Shown: in pieces, positions 32,533-41,335 of the stretch
How the letters are laid out: every line of letters begins with the position of its first letter
How positions within the stretch are numbered: the first letter of the stretch is position 1
Assembly (NCBI RefSeq): GCF_015670745.1
Contig: NZ_JADPCH010000007.1
Location: 26,256 to 90,255, forward strand
Source of the DNA: Collinsella aerofaciens
GTDB taxonomy: Bacteria > Actinomycetota > Coriobacteriia > Coriobacteriales > Coriobacteriaceae
Direction of reading: 5' to 3'
Length of the DNA: 64,000 bases
Notes under the pieces: model-generated
What the model saw: only the letters and a program-made list of their open reading frames with translations
What the model was told of the DNA's origin: nothing
Databases searched by the model: none
Position numbers and translations under genes: made by a program

Positions 32533-33650
32533 TTCAGTGCCTTCCTGATATCGAACAGCATGACCTCGATGGCCAGCTGGGGAGTAACGTTTCTGGCGAT
32601 GTTGCGCTCGGCGGTCGCGACCGCCTCGAGCGCCCGGGTGGCACCCGCAGCATTCGTCGCGGCGGCAAGCCGCCCGATCGTGTCGCGCACGTCTTCGTTC
32701 ACGACGTCGGCCGCCTCGTCCTGAAGCGTCAGCAGCACGTCGCGCATGAGCGTCCGCGCGCTCGCCAGCGCTTCCATGATACCCGAACGCTCGCGCGCGT
32801 TGAGTTCGCGCTTGTTGCGGTCCTCAAGCTGCTTCAATGCTCCACGCGACAGGTAGTCGGCGTTTTGCTCGAGCACCTTTTCCTGTGTGGACTTGACCTC
32901 GGCGAGCGGTGCCTTAACGGCGACGATGAGCGACTTGGCGCGGCTGAGCACATCAGCCTCGTCGGCAGCGATGAGCGAATCGATGGCGCGGACCATCTGG
33001 CGGCGAGCATCCTGGCGCTCGGCACTCTTAAGGAACTCGATACCGCGTGTGGGGCTTCCCGCCACGGCGACCGCCATGCGGCAACGCGCGAGGTCCTGAC
33101 CCGTCGCGCGGCTCACGGCCTGCGCGGCAACGGTGGGCGACACCAGCCGAAACGGCACGCACTGACAGCGGCTCACGATGGTGGGCAACATCACGTCTGC
33201 CGAGGTGCCCAACAGGATGAACATGACGCCCTCGGGCGGCTCCTCGAGCGTTTTGAGCAGCGCGTTGGCGGTGTTGGCGCGCAGCTGCTCGGCACGGTCG
33301 ATGATGTAGACCTTTGCCTTGGCGCGGATGGGCGCCAGGGGCACGTCGTCGAGCAGCTCGCGGGTCTGCGCGATGAGGTAGCCCGTAGCACTTTCGGGCG
33401 TGTAATAGTGCACGTCGGGATGCGTATGGCGGGCGACGCGCACGCAGCTGTCGCACGAGCCACAGCCGTCCCGCTCGCACAGGAATGCCTGGGCAAGCGC
33501 CCATGCGGCGTCGAGCTTGCCCGCGCCGGGCGCGCCCAAAAACAGGTAGGCGTGCGATGCGCGACCGCTGGCGACGGCACTGGTCAAAAAATCACGCGCG
33601 CGCTCTTGGGTGTCGAGCTTGGCCAACAGACTTGCCTGAGCGGGGGCCAT
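32523..33650 (-). CDS. holB: DNA polymerase III delta-prime subunit
   Basis: 375 residues from the ATG at 33650, directly coupled to the tmk stop (TAACATG). The AAA+ clamp-loader subunit has ASHAYLFLGAPGAGKLDAA, a P-loop ending GKL instead of GKT/S, consistent with a delta-prime that does not hydrolyse ATP well. A zinc module CERDGCGSCDSCVRVARHTHPD and the clamp-loader motif NALLKTLEEPPEGVMFIL follow. The C-terminal part is helical. The gene order tmk-holB-ricT is typical of many Gram-positives. Confidence 0.92.
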   Translation of the reverse strand: MAPAQASLLAKLDTQERARDFLTSAVASGRASHAYLFLGAPGAGKLDAAWALAQAFLCERDGCGSCDSCVRVARHTHPDVHYYTPESATGYLIAQTRELLDDVPLAPIRAKAKVYIIDRAEQLRANTANALLKTLEEPPEGVMFILLGTSADVMLPTIVSRCQCVPFRLVSPTVAAQAVSRATGQDLARCRMAVAVAGSPTRGIEFLKSAERQDARRQMVRAIDSLIAADEADVLSRAKSLIVAVKAPLAEVKSTQEKVLEQNADYLSRGALKQLEDRNKRELNARERSGIMEALASARTLMRDVLLTLQDEAADVVNEDVRDTIGRLAAATNAAGATRALEAVATAERNIARNVTPQLAIEVMLFDIRKALKCR

Positions 33651-33651
33651 G

Positions 33652-34335
33652 TTACTCGGCCTCCTGGGCAAGCGCGGCGGTGACGGCGTCCTGGGAAATA
33701 TCGAGGCCGTAGGCGCGAACCTGCTCGACCGTCTTCTCGAAGACTTCCTCGATGGTCGCGGTGGCGTCGATGAGCTTTACGCGGTTTGGTTCCTCGGCGG
33801 CAATGGCGCAAAATCCCTGGTAGACGCGCTCTTGGAAGGCTATACCTTTTGCCTCCATGCGATCTGCCGCACCACGAGCTGCCATGCGCAGCGCCGCCTG
33901 CTCGGGCGTGATGTGGTAGACGAGCGTGAGCGCCGGATGCGTACCGGCGACAGCCAGGTTGTTGGCATCGCGTACCATCTGACGGTCGAGGCCATCGGCA
34001 AACGCCTGGTAGCAGGTCGTGGAGTCGTAGAAGCGATCGCACAGGACTACCTTGCCGGCCGCGAGGGCGGGAGCTATGACCTCGTGCACCAACTGGGCAC
34101 GCGCCGCCTCGTAGAGCAGCAACTCGCAGGTGTCTCCCATCGCCGTATTGGCGGGGTCGAGCAGCAGAGCACGGATCTTTTCGCTAATGGCGGTACCGCC
34201 CGGCTCGCGCAGGCTCACAACCTGGTAGCCAGCGAGTTCGAGCGCGCGGGCAAGCAGACGCGCCTGCGTGGACTTGCCGGCGCCGTCGACGCCCTCGAGC
34301 GTGATAAAGCTATGTTGAGCGGGCTCAAAAGCCAT
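33652..34335 (-). CDS. tmk: Thymidylate kinase
   Basis: 227 residues. dTMP kinase makes dTDP for DNA synthesis. The P-loop FITLEGVDGAGKSTQARLLA, the DR-x motif VVSLREPGGTAISEKIR, and VVLCDRFYDSTTCYQAFADG are all present. Ribosome site AAGGGG before the ATG at 34335. First gene of the tmk-holB-ricT operon. Confidence 0.95.
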   Translation of the reverse strand: MAFEPAQHSFITLEGVDGAGKSTQARLLARALELAGYQVVSLREPGGTAISEKIRALLLDPANTAMGDTCELLLYEAARAQLVHEVIAPALAAGKVVLCDRFYDSTTCYQAFADGLDRQMVRDANNLAVAGTHPALTLVYHITPEQAALRMAARGAADRMEAKGIAFQERVYQGFCAIAAEEPNRVKLIDATATIEEVFEKTVEQVRAYGLDISQDAVTAALAQEAE

Positions 34336-34421
34336 GGGCGCAGCCCCTTCCTACAAGGCGCGTAAATGCAGATATATCAACCAAGCCATGATACCCCAGG
34401 GGCAGGCGCGCCCCAAATCGG

Positions 34422-34521
34422 GCCTAGTCATTGGGTAGTCATTGGGGACGCTCTTAAATGACTAGGCGACAGCTAGGGACGTTCCTAAAGTGCCGGCAGA
34501 AAAGGAACGTCCCTAACTGCC
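34422..34521. repeat. Two adjacent REP-like palindromes
   Basis: The first has arms GCCTAGTCATT (34422-34432) and AATGACTAGGC (34457-34467). The second has 13-bp arms TAGGGACGTTCCT (34474-34486) and AGGAACGTCCCTA (34503-34515). The first belongs with 8856-8886 and 35564-35620, the second with 63856-63890. Confidence 0.8.
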
Positions 34522-34583
34522 GACTTTTTTGAGCGCTGGGTATAATCGTCGTATTGATTTGAAATGTGGCGAAAGGAGTGGCA

Positions 34584-35567
34584 ATGTCTCGGTATTGCGC
34601 CTCGTGCGGCAAACTTCTTGCAGATGATGCCAAGTTCTGCACCTCATGCGGTGCACCCGTTGAGCAGACAACCGCAAGCAATGGCCAACCCGCGTTTGAG
34701 CAGACCGGCTTCCTCGATACGCCGCAAGCTAAGCCGGACGACCCCCTCGCCTATCGCCCCGACCCCGCCGCCAGCCCCGCAGCGGTCGAAACGACGCAGC
34801 GCATACCCGTCGCGGACACCCCGCCCCAACAGCAACCGGCATCTACGTACGCGCCTGATTCACCACAGGCCCCCGCCGCCAAAAAGAGCAGCACCAAGGC
34901 GCTTATCGCCGTTATCGTTGTGCTCGTGGCAATTATCATCGCCTTGGTCATCTTTTTTGTGATCAAGCCTTTCGACAACGCCGCCACGCAAACGACTGCC
35001 GAGATTACTAAGCTGCACCATGATGTTGACGATGATGACCTCAAGCCTCTCGACGACCCCAATAGCCTCTACGATGATGACGACGAGGACGACGAGGACG
35101 ACGGCGAAGCAACCCTCTCCGAGCAGAACCTCTACCGTCGCCTGAGCGAATACTACGATCTGCTCGAAGATCTCGATAGCCAGGTCCGCGCCTGCGCGCA
35201 GGCCTTCAATGGCAGCTATCTGGAAGAAGATCGCACCGCCCGTCAAAATCTCGCCGACGTCGCCGAGCGCACGGAAGACACCATCGAGCAGTACTACGAT
35301 ATCGTCGAGGACCTGGACGTCCCCATGAGCTCTAAGAACTACAGTTCCTGGAAAGACATCGTTGCCCTGTATGACGACCTGGACAACCGCATCGACGCGA
35401 TCTGCGATGCCTGGGAGATCAGCCTAAAGTACGCAAACCCCGCGGACCATAAGGACGAAATCGTGACGCCGCTGGCACGCGACAACGAGCCGGGGACCAA
35501 CAGCAACAAGTACCGTCAGGACTTTGAGGACCGCTATCCCGGAGCCAAGCCCGTCGAGGTAAACTAG
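34584..35567 (+). CDS. Zinc-ribbon membrane protein of unknown function
   Basis: 327 residues from the ATG at 34584 (GAAAGGAG upstream). An N-terminal zinc ribbon YCASCGKLLADDAKFCTSCGAP is followed by a proline-rich linker, one strong membrane span (about 111-133: LIAVIVVLVAIIIALVIFFVI) and an acidic outer part with a poly-D/E run (DDDDEDDEDDGE). The rest is helical, with paired-tyrosine segments such as LSEYYDLLEDLDSQV and IEQYYDIVEDLDVPM. Zinc-ribbon-TM proteins of this layout are common in Gram-positives and mostly uncharacterised. Its stop codon lies in a palindromic repeat. Confidence 0.8.
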   Translation: MSRYCASCGKLLADDAKFCTSCGAPVEQTTASNGQPAFEQTGFLDTPQAKPDDPLAYRPDPAASPAAVETTQRIPVADTPPQQQPASTYAPDSPQAPAAKKSSTKALIAVIVVLVAIIIALVIFFVIKPFDNAATQTTAEITKLHHDVDDDDLKPLDDPNSLYDDDDEDDEDDGEATLSEQNLYRRLSEYYDLLEDLDSQVRACAQAFNGSYLEEDRTARQNLADVAERTEDTIEQYYDIVEDLDVPMSSKNYSSWKDIVALYDDLDNRIDAICDAWEISLKYANPADHKDEIVTPLARDNEPGTNSNKYRQDFEDRYPGAKPVEVN

Positions 35568-35620
35568 TCGCATGCGACGTTCTTAAACGACTAGTCATTC
35601 AAGAACGTCCCCAATGACTA
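35564..35620. repeat. REP-like double palindrome, CTAGTC family
   Basis: CTAGTCG/CGACTAG arms (35564-35570, 35588-35594) overlap a second palindrome, TAGTCATT (35592-35599) with AATGACTA (35613-35620). The repeat includes the stop codon of the preceding gene. Confidence 0.75.
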
Positions 35621-35623
35621 CGC

Positions 35624-35668
35624 AAAAAACGAGCGGGGATCATGGGACCCTCGCTCGTTTTTGTTTTG
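35624..35668. terminator. Bidirectional terminator between zinc-ribbon gene and topA
   Basis: Stem AAACGAGCG-GGG and CCC-T-CGCTCGTTT is flanked by TTTTTGTTTT on the plus side and by a six-T run on the minus side, serving the convergent genes. Confidence 0.88.
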
Positions 35669-35689
35669 GGCAATGTTTCGGCTGCACCG

Positions 35690-38281
35690 CTACTTGTCGG
35701 CGGCTGCCTTCTTGGTGGTCGATTTCTTGGACGTCGTCTTTTTCGCCGTCGTCTTCTTGGCAGCAGTCTTCTTTGCTGCCGTGGTTTTCTTCGCCGTGCT
35801 CGCCTTGGTCGTGGTCTTGCGGCCGCGGGCGGGCTTCTTCTCCTTGGTCGGGCAGTCCATGTTCACGCAGATGCGCCACGGACCGCGCGCCGTGTTGACC
35901 ACCACGATGGGGGCGCCGCACTCGGGGCAGGTCTCACCCGTCGCCTCGAGCTTACCGCGCGCCGGTAGAGGATAGCTCACGCCGCAATCGTCATAGTTGG
36001 TGCAGCGGATAAAGCGCTTGCCGCTCTTCTCGCTCTTGTGCGCGATCAGGTCGCCATGGCGTCCTGCCTCGGCGCACACCTTGCACTCGCCCACCTTAAG
36101 GTCGGGCTCGTAATTGGTGGGGCACGTGGGGTTCACGCAAATCTCGAAGGCCTTCTGGCGGAACGGCTGGCACTTAATGCGCGGCGCGCCGCACTCGGGG
36201 CACACGGCCGCCTCGCCCTCGAGCGGGCTTACCTTGACGCCGCTCGGCACCGGATAGGTCACGTCGCAGTCGGGCCAGCCCATGCAGCCAATGAAGCTGC
36301 CGCGGGTCTTGGCGCTCGTCTTCATAACCAGGTCCTTGCCGCACTTGGGGCAGGCGCCCACGCGCGCATCGGCTGTGACGGCGTCGCTGATGGCGTCGCC
36401 CAGCTCCTGCGTGTGCTTGAGCAGCTCGTCGAGCACGCCGGCCAGCAGCGCGCGCGAGTGCGTCACAACATGCTCTTCGGTGTCCTCGCCGCGCTCCACA
36501 CGGGTCATATCGCCATCGAGCTCGCTGGTCATATCGGGGCTCGTGATGCGCGGGGCAAACTGCGTCAGCGCGTCGATGATGGCGATACCCAGCTGGCTCG
36601 GCTCAACGGGATCATTTTTGAGATAGCGCACAGCGTACAGGCGCTCGATGATGCTCGCGCGCGTGGACTTGGTACCCAGGCCGCGCTTCTCCATCTCCTG
36701 CACGAGCTTGCCCTGGCTGTAGCGCGCGGGCGGCTCGGTCTGCTTGGCCTCGAGCTTAATGTCGAACACGTCGACCGTATCGCCCTGCTCCAGCGGCGGC
36801 ATCTGCTCGTCGCGCTTAAGGCCGTACGGATAGGCCTCGCGGAAGCCAGGGGTCACGAGCACGTCGCCCGAGGCCACGAACGGCTCGCCGTTGACGTCGA
36901 GCTCGAGCTTGGTGTTCTCGATGGTCGCGGGACCCATAAGCGTTGCCAGGAAGCGACGGGCGATGAGGTCGTAGAGCTTGCGCTGGCCGCCGTCGAGCGT
37001 GGATGGGTCGCCCTCGCCCGTGGGATAGATAGGCGGGTGGTCGGTGGTCTCGACCTTGCCGCGCGTGGGCTTCATAGGACCGGCAAGCACCTTTTTGCAC
37101 ACGGGCGCCAGCGCCGGGTTGATCTTTGCCAGGTCGCTCACCACGGCGCCCAGATCGAGCGTCGCAGGGTATACGGTATTGTCGACACGCGGGTAGCTGA
37201 TAAGGCCCGCCATGTAGAGGGACTCGGCGATGCGCATCGTACGCGCAGGCGAGATGCCCTCGGCCGCGGCGGCAGCCTGCAGCGAGGTCGTCGCAAACGG
37301 CGTGGGCGGCTGCTGCTTACGCGAGCGCTTGGTCACCGCGGCAACGGTCGCCGTCTTGGCGCCGTCGACATGGCCGTACGCCGTCTCGGCAGCATCCTTG
37401 TCGGTAAAACGCGCCGTCTTGTGCGCGATCTTAAAGCGGTCGTCCTCGGCAGCGCCCTGCGCGGCACCCATGCCGCGAATCTGCCAATAGTCCTCGGGCA
37501 CAAACGCCATGCGCTCGCGCTCGCGCTCGACCACCAGGGCGAGCGTCGGCGTCTGCACGCGGCCGGCAGAGCGCACGTTACCAAAGCCGCCGAACTTGGC
37601 GAGCGTCAGATAGCGCGTGAGCACCGCGCCCCAGATGAGGTCGATGTGCTGACGGCTCTCGCCGGCGTCGGCCAGATTCTGGTCGAGCGTGACGAGATTA
37701 TCGAAGGCGTGCGTGATCTCGGCCTTGGTAAACGAAGAGTACTGGGCGCGGGCGACCGGCAAGTCCGGCGCAACCTCGCGCACCTTGTTGAGAGCATCCG
37801 AGCCAATCAGCTCGCCCTCGCGGTCGAAGTCCGTGGCGATGATGACGCTGTCAGACTTCTTGGCAAGGTTCTTGAGCGAGCGAATGAGCTCTTTCTCAGC
37901 CGGCAACTTAATGACGGGCGCCCAGGTGAGGTAAGGCAGACTCTCGAGCTTCCAGCCCTTAATGGAGATGCCATCGGCAAGGAACGGCTTACGCTTGGTG
38001 TCGTAAGGCGGACGCGCCAGGCCATCGGGCATGTCGGCCGGCAGTATCTCGCCGTCCTCGGTGACCGAATACCAGCCCAGCTTTTTATCGAACAGCACGC
38101 TGTCGCAAAAATCAGGCGCAAGGATGTGACCGGCAAGGCCGATCGTCACGCACTCCTCGCCCTTCCACTCAAAGCGGTAGATGGCGGTGTTGTACACCTT
38201 GTCCTTTTTGGGCTTACCCGTGGACAGACGCTCGGCGATCTGACGCGCGGCGTCGTTTTTCTCGGCGATGATGAGCTTCAA
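35690..38281 (-). CDS. topA: Archaeal-type DNA topoisomerase I (type IA)
   Basis: 863 residues. The TOPRIM domain opens MKLIIAEKNDAARQIAERLS and carries the metal site ATDFDREGELIG. The catalytic tyrosine is in LISYPRVDNTVYP. The domain order and opening resemble archaeal TopA more than the standard bacterial enzyme, which begins with VESPAKA-like sequence. Four four-cysteine zinc modules follow (CPKCGKDL, CPECGAPRIK, CKVCAEAG, CPECGAPIVV and partners). The last about 45 residues are a K/T/A-rich repeat tail (AAKKTAAKKTTAKK) like histone H1 tails. It relaxes negative supercoils. Monocistronic. Confidence 0.9.
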   Translation of the reverse strand: MKLIIAEKNDAARQIAERLSTGKPKKDKVYNTAIYRFEWKGEECVTIGLAGHILAPDFCDSVLFDKKLGWYSVTEDGEILPADMPDGLARPPYDTKRKPFLADGISIKGWKLESLPYLTWAPVIKLPAEKELIRSLKNLAKKSDSVIIATDFDREGELIGSDALNKVREVAPDLPVARAQYSSFTKAEITHAFDNLVTLDQNLADAGESRQHIDLIWGAVLTRYLTLAKFGGFGNVRSAGRVQTPTLALVVERERERMAFVPEDYWQIRGMGAAQGAAEDDRFKIAHKTARFTDKDAAETAYGHVDGAKTATVAAVTKRSRKQQPPTPFATTSLQAAAAAEGISPARTMRIAESLYMAGLISYPRVDNTVYPATLDLGAVVSDLAKINPALAPVCKKVLAGPMKPTRGKVETTDHPPIYPTGEGDPSTLDGGQRKLYDLIARRFLATLMGPATIENTKLELDVNGEPFVASGDVLVTPGFREAYPYGLKRDEQMPPLEQGDTVDVFDIKLEAKQTEPPARYSQGKLVQEMEKRGLGTKSTRASIIERLYAVRYLKNDPVEPSQLGIAIIDALTQFAPRITSPDMTSELDGDMTRVERGEDTEEHVVTHSRALLAGVLDELLKHTQELGDAISDAVTADARVGACPKCGKDLVMKTSAKTRGSFIGCMGWPDCDVTYPVPSGVKVSPLEGEAAVCPECGAPRIKCQPFRQKAFEICVNPTCPTNYEPDLKVGECKVCAEAGRHGDLIAHKSEKSGKRFIRCTNYDDCGVSYPLPARGKLEATGETCPECGAPIVVVNTARGPWRICVNMDCPTKEKKPARGRKTTTKASTAKKTTAAKKTAAKKTTAKKTTSKKSTTKKAAADK

Positions 38282-38335
38282 AAGAGGCTCCTATCTCGTA
38301 TCTCTGCGGCTACGCCCGCCCGTATGGCGGCCGAC

Positions 38336-39019
38336 TTACGCCCTTGCTTGCTCAATCTGCCCGATGAGCCAATCGCACCAGGCATCCATGCCCTCGCCCT
38401 TGCGCGCGCTCACGGCAAACCGCGGCGCCTGCGGATTGAGGTCATCGAGTGTCTTAGTATACCTATCCATGTCAAAATCGAAAGCCGGAGCCACGTCGAC
38501 CTTGTTGAGCAGCTGCGCGCCGGCGTGTTGGAAGATGCCCGGGTACTTGATGGGCTTGTCGTCGCCCTCGGGCACCGAGAGAATCATGATGGACAGGTTC
38601 TCGCCCAGGTCAAAGTCGACCGGGCAGACCAGGTTGCCCACATTTTCGATAAAGATGACGTCGATGTTTTCCAGACCCACAGCCTGGTCGAACGCGTCGA
38701 CGGCCTCCATGATCATGTTGCCCTCGAGGTGGCACAGGCCCCCCGTGTTGATCTGGATGGCAGGCATGCCGGCTTCCTTCATGGTGATCGCGTCGACGTC
38801 CGAGGCGATATCGCCCTCGATGACGGCACAGCGCAGGCCAGCCTTGTCGCGCAGGCGCTCGTTGGTGCCCAGGATCGTGGTGGTCTTGCCCGAACCGGGG
38901 CTCGACAGCACATTGATCACATAGGTGTTTGTCTCTTTAAATCGCTGTCGCAGCTGATCTGCCAGGCGCTCGTTGCGCGACAGGATCGGCGACGCGATAT
39001 CAATCGTTTTCTCAGCCAT
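38336..39019 (-). CDS. hypB: Hydrogenase/urease nickel-incorporation GTPase HypB
   Basis: 227 residues from the ATG at 39019. G1 motif NVLSSPGSGKTTTI, switch and Mg sites VIEGDIASDVDA and INTGGLCHLEG, and IIENVGNLVCP-type segment (FIENVGNLVCPVDFDLGE) with the conserved metal Cys are present. The N-terminal His-rich nickel store and the CxxCGC motif are absent. With HypA it loads nickel into hydrogenases or urease. No nickel enzyme gene is in the window. hypA is 55 bases away on the same strand. Confidence 0.92.
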   Translation of the reverse strand: MAEKTIDIASPILSRNERLADQLRQRFKETNTYVINVLSSPGSGKTTTILGTNERLRDKAGLRCAVIEGDIASDVDAITMKEAGMPAIQINTGGLCHLEGNMIMEAVDAFDQAVGLENIDVIFIENVGNLVCPVDFDLGENLSIMILSVPEGDDKPIKYPGIFQHAGAQLLNKVDVAPAFDFDMDRYTKTLDDLNPQAPRFAVSARKGEGMDAWCDWLIGQIEQARA

Positions 39020-39074
39020 ACTTGGCACTCCTTACTTTGGCCCCTTTATACCCCATCACCAGATGGCTAGCGGG

Positions 39075-39431
39075 CTAATCGTCGGGGGTTTCGATTTCGA
39101 TACTCGCGATATCGAGCTCGCGGCCGTGCAGTAGGCGCACGTTGGCACCACCACACTGGGGACAGCGGCAATGGAAGCGATCGTGCTCAAAGACCTCCCC
39201 GCAGTCCAGACACTCGCTTTGTGGATGGACTTCCTCCACGGCAAGCTCGCAGCCTCGCGTGAGCGGGTCCTCATCGCGAAATGTCTCCCACGCAAAGTCG
39301 AGCGCCTCGCGCACAACTTCGGTCATATCCCCGATACGCAGCGTTACCAAAACGGCGCGCGAGGCCCCCGCCCCACGCGCCGCGCGAATCACTGTATCGA
39401 GTATGCCGTTGACAATGCCAACCTCGTGCAT
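39075..39431 (-). CDS. hypA: Hydrogenase maturation nickel chaperone HypA
   Basis: 118 residues. The nickel site MHE is at the N-terminus and the zinc site has two cysteine pairs (CLDCGEVF and CPQCGG). It hands nickel to hydrogenase with HypB. Upstream is tatC, downstream is hypB, all in one direction. The Tat genes may be relevant because [NiFe]-hydrogenase small subunits use that export route. Confidence 0.93.
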   Translation of the reverse strand: MHEVGIVNGILDTVIRAARGAGASRAVLVTLRIGDMTEVVREALDFAWETFRDEDPLTRGCELAVEEVHPQSECLDCGEVFEHDRFHCRCPQCGGANVRLLHGRELDIASIEIETPDD

Positions 39432-39437
39432 ACCGAT

Positions 39438-40229
39438 TTACTCCTCGTCGTCCTCATCGTCCGAGAACAGGTCCAGACGGCTCACAAACAAGCCCTCCTT
39501 GCCCTCGCGCGCGGTAATGACCACGCGGGCAATGGCGAGCGAAATCTCGTAGAGCGAGAGCAGGGCACCATACATGAGGCCCAGCGTAACGGGCGAGCCG
39601 TCGGGCGTAATCACAGCCGAGCCCACAAGCAGGCCCACGTACACGTAGCGCCAGGCGCCGCGGAAGGCCGCGTAGGACACGATGTGGAAGACGGACAGGT
39701 AGAAGATGATGAGCGGCAGCTCAAACGCCACGCCAAAGCCGATCATAAAGAGCAGCTCCATGTTGACGTAGTTCTCCAGGTCGGGCAGCGCCGTGGCGAC
39801 GGCCGAGGTCTCGCCGATAAGCCACTCAAAGCCCGCCGGGATGATGATGAAATAGCAGAAGATGGCGCCCAGGAAGAACAGCACCGTCGAGGCGAGCACC
39901 GTGGGCACGACCCATTTGCGCTCGTTGGGACGCAGTGCCGGCAGGAAAAATGCCAGAATCTGCCAGATGATCATGGGCGTGCACATGACCACGGCCATCT
40001 TGATGGCCAGCGAGAAGCGCAGGCCAAAGCCGCCGAGCGTGGTGGTGATGTAGAACTTACCGTCCGGCACAAAGGAGCGGATGGGGTCTTCCAGGATGTC
40101 GAGCACCACGGGCGTGGCGAAATACAGCACGATGGCGGCGGCAAACACCGACACGACCACGATGGTCAGGCGGCGACGGAGCTCGCCCAGGTGATCGAAG
40201 AGCGGCATGCGCGCAGGTCCGATAGGCAT
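39438..40229 (-). CDS. tatC: Sec-independent protein translocase TatC
   Basis: 263 residues with six membrane spans. The amphipathic N-terminal signature MPLFDHLGELRRRLTIVVVSV, the first-periplasmic-loop and conserved segment FSLAIKMAVVMCTPMIIWQILAFFLPALRPNERKW, and GFGVAFELPLIIFYLS are typical. Its ATG overlaps the tatA stop by one base. An acidic tail (DLFSDDEDDEE) ends the protein. It recognises twin-arginine signals and works with the TatA-type protein encoded just upstream. Confidence 0.95.
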   Translation of the reverse strand: MPIGPARMPLFDHLGELRRRLTIVVVSVFAAAIVLYFATPVVLDILEDPIRSFVPDGKFYITTTLGGFGLRFSLAIKMAVVMCTPMIIWQILAFFLPALRPNERKWVVPTVLASTVLFFLGAIFCYFIIIPAGFEWLIGETSAVATALPDLENYVNMELLFMIGFGVAFELPLIIFYLSVFHIVSYAAFRGAWRYVYVGLLVGSAVITPDGSPVTLGLMYGALLSLYEISLAIARVVITAREGKEGLFVSRLDLFSDDEDDEE

Positions 40230-40816
40230 TACTCATCGCCTCCCTTCGGGGCATCGGCGGCAGCGGCGTCGTCCTCGGCCTCGAGCTCGCGAGCGAGCTG
40301 GTCGACGACGGCCTTGCGCTTGCGGGGACGACGGGCGTAGAGGTCAGCCGTCGTGGGCTCTGCCGGCTCGGGCTCGGGCTCCGGCTCTGCAGCAGGCTCG
40401 GGCTCGACGACAGGCTCGACGGCAGCGGCAGGCTCGGCACCCTCGGCCTCGGACTCCTCAGCAGCACCCTCGCCCTCGGCGGCAGCCTCGCTCGCGGCTT
40501 TCTCGGCAGCAAGACGAGCGCGACGCTCGGCAAAGGTCTCCTTCTTTGCGGGCGCTGCCGTCTCGGCGGCATCCTCGTCCGCATCGGAATCGTCATCGAC
40601 GGCAGTCTTCTTGGGCTTGACCGGTGCCGAAGCGGCCTCACTTACCGGATCGATAATCTCGGACTGAACAACGGCCGTCATCTTTTCCTGCGTCTCGCGG
40701 AACTGACGGATGGCACGGCCGATTGTGCGGCCCATCTGCGGGAGCTTATCCGGGCCAAACAGCAAAAAGCCGAAGACCACGATGATCGCGAGCTCACCCT
40801 CTCCAATACCAAACAC
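40229..40816 (-). CDS. tatA: TatA/TatB-type translocase subunit with long acidic tail
   Basis: 195 residues from a GTG at 40816, preceded by GGAGGT. A short N-terminal span (ELAIIVVFGFLLF) is followed by the Tat motif FGPDKLPQMGRTIGRAIRQFRETQ and an amphipathic helix. The remaining 130 residues are an A/E/P-rich disordered region (EPVVEPEPAAEPEPEPEP) ending with a basic patch RRPRKRKAVVDQ. TatB proteins are longer than TatA, so this may be a TatB or a single bifunctional subunit. Direct overlap with tatC shows an operon. Confidence 0.88.
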   Translation of the reverse strand: MFGIGEGELAIIVVFGFLLFGPDKLPQMGRTIGRAIRQFRETQEKMTAVVQSEIIDPVSEAASAPVKPKKTAVDDDSDADEDAAETAAPAKKETFAERRARLAAEKAASEAAAEGEGAAEESEAEGAEPAAAVEPVVEPEPAAEPEPEPEPAEPTTADLYARRPRKRKAVVDQLARELEAEDDAAAADAPKGGDE

Positions 40817-40969
40817 ACATACCTCCAAGGCTCGATGTGAGTCGAGCCCGCACCGCGCCATTCGGCCGGAACTCGTCTATTCATTCGGTCAAGTATAGCG
40901 CCCGGACGCCAAAACGTCCGAGCGCATCACAAACATATGCCAAACGGCACGCCCTTTTGGGGGCAAAGA

Positions 40970-41284
40970 TTATGCAGCGGTGATCGAAATCTCCTGGTCG
41001 ACACCCAACAGCTGAACCACGCGCATTACCGGGGGCTGCACATTGGTGCAGCTAAAGCGCTTGCCGTGGTCGACCGCGTGGTGCGCGGCGCCCACGAGCA
41101 CGCCAATGCCCGTCGAGTCGATATAGCTCACCTGGGCAAAATCGAGCTCAACGGCCTCAGTGGGCTGCTCGAGCGCCAGGTCGATGGCATTGCGCAGGCT
41201 ATCGGCGTTAGAGATATCGATCTCGCCGGTTACCTTAATGGTGTAGAGCTCTGGCGTGGGGTTGGTGGAAATACCCAAATCCAT
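40970..41284 (-). CDS. STAS-domain anti-sigma factor antagonist
   Basis: 104 residues, a single STAS domain like SpoIIAA/RsbV. The regulatory serine is in VSYIDSTGIGVLVGA. When unphosphorylated it would bind a kinase anti-sigma factor and free a sigma factor. No partner kinase or sigma gene is next to it. A hairpin at 40899-40924 (CGGACG/CGTCCG) lies downstream, without a good T run. Confidence 0.9.
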   Translation of the reverse strand: MDLGISTNPTPELYTIKVTGEIDISNADSLRNAIDLALEQPTEAVELDFAQVSYIDSTGIGVLVGAAHHAVDHGKRFSCTNVQPPVMRVVQLLGVDQEISITAA

Positions 41285-41335
41285 GTATATGCTCCTTTAC
41301 GTATCGAAGGTGCGGATAGTACGGGAAGCCGCGCG

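Noticed and set aside
36038..39070. 1010-codon open frame on the plus strand
   Set aside because: It lies fully antisense to topA and hypB. High-GC genes commonly leave the opposite frame open. No domain is recognisable.
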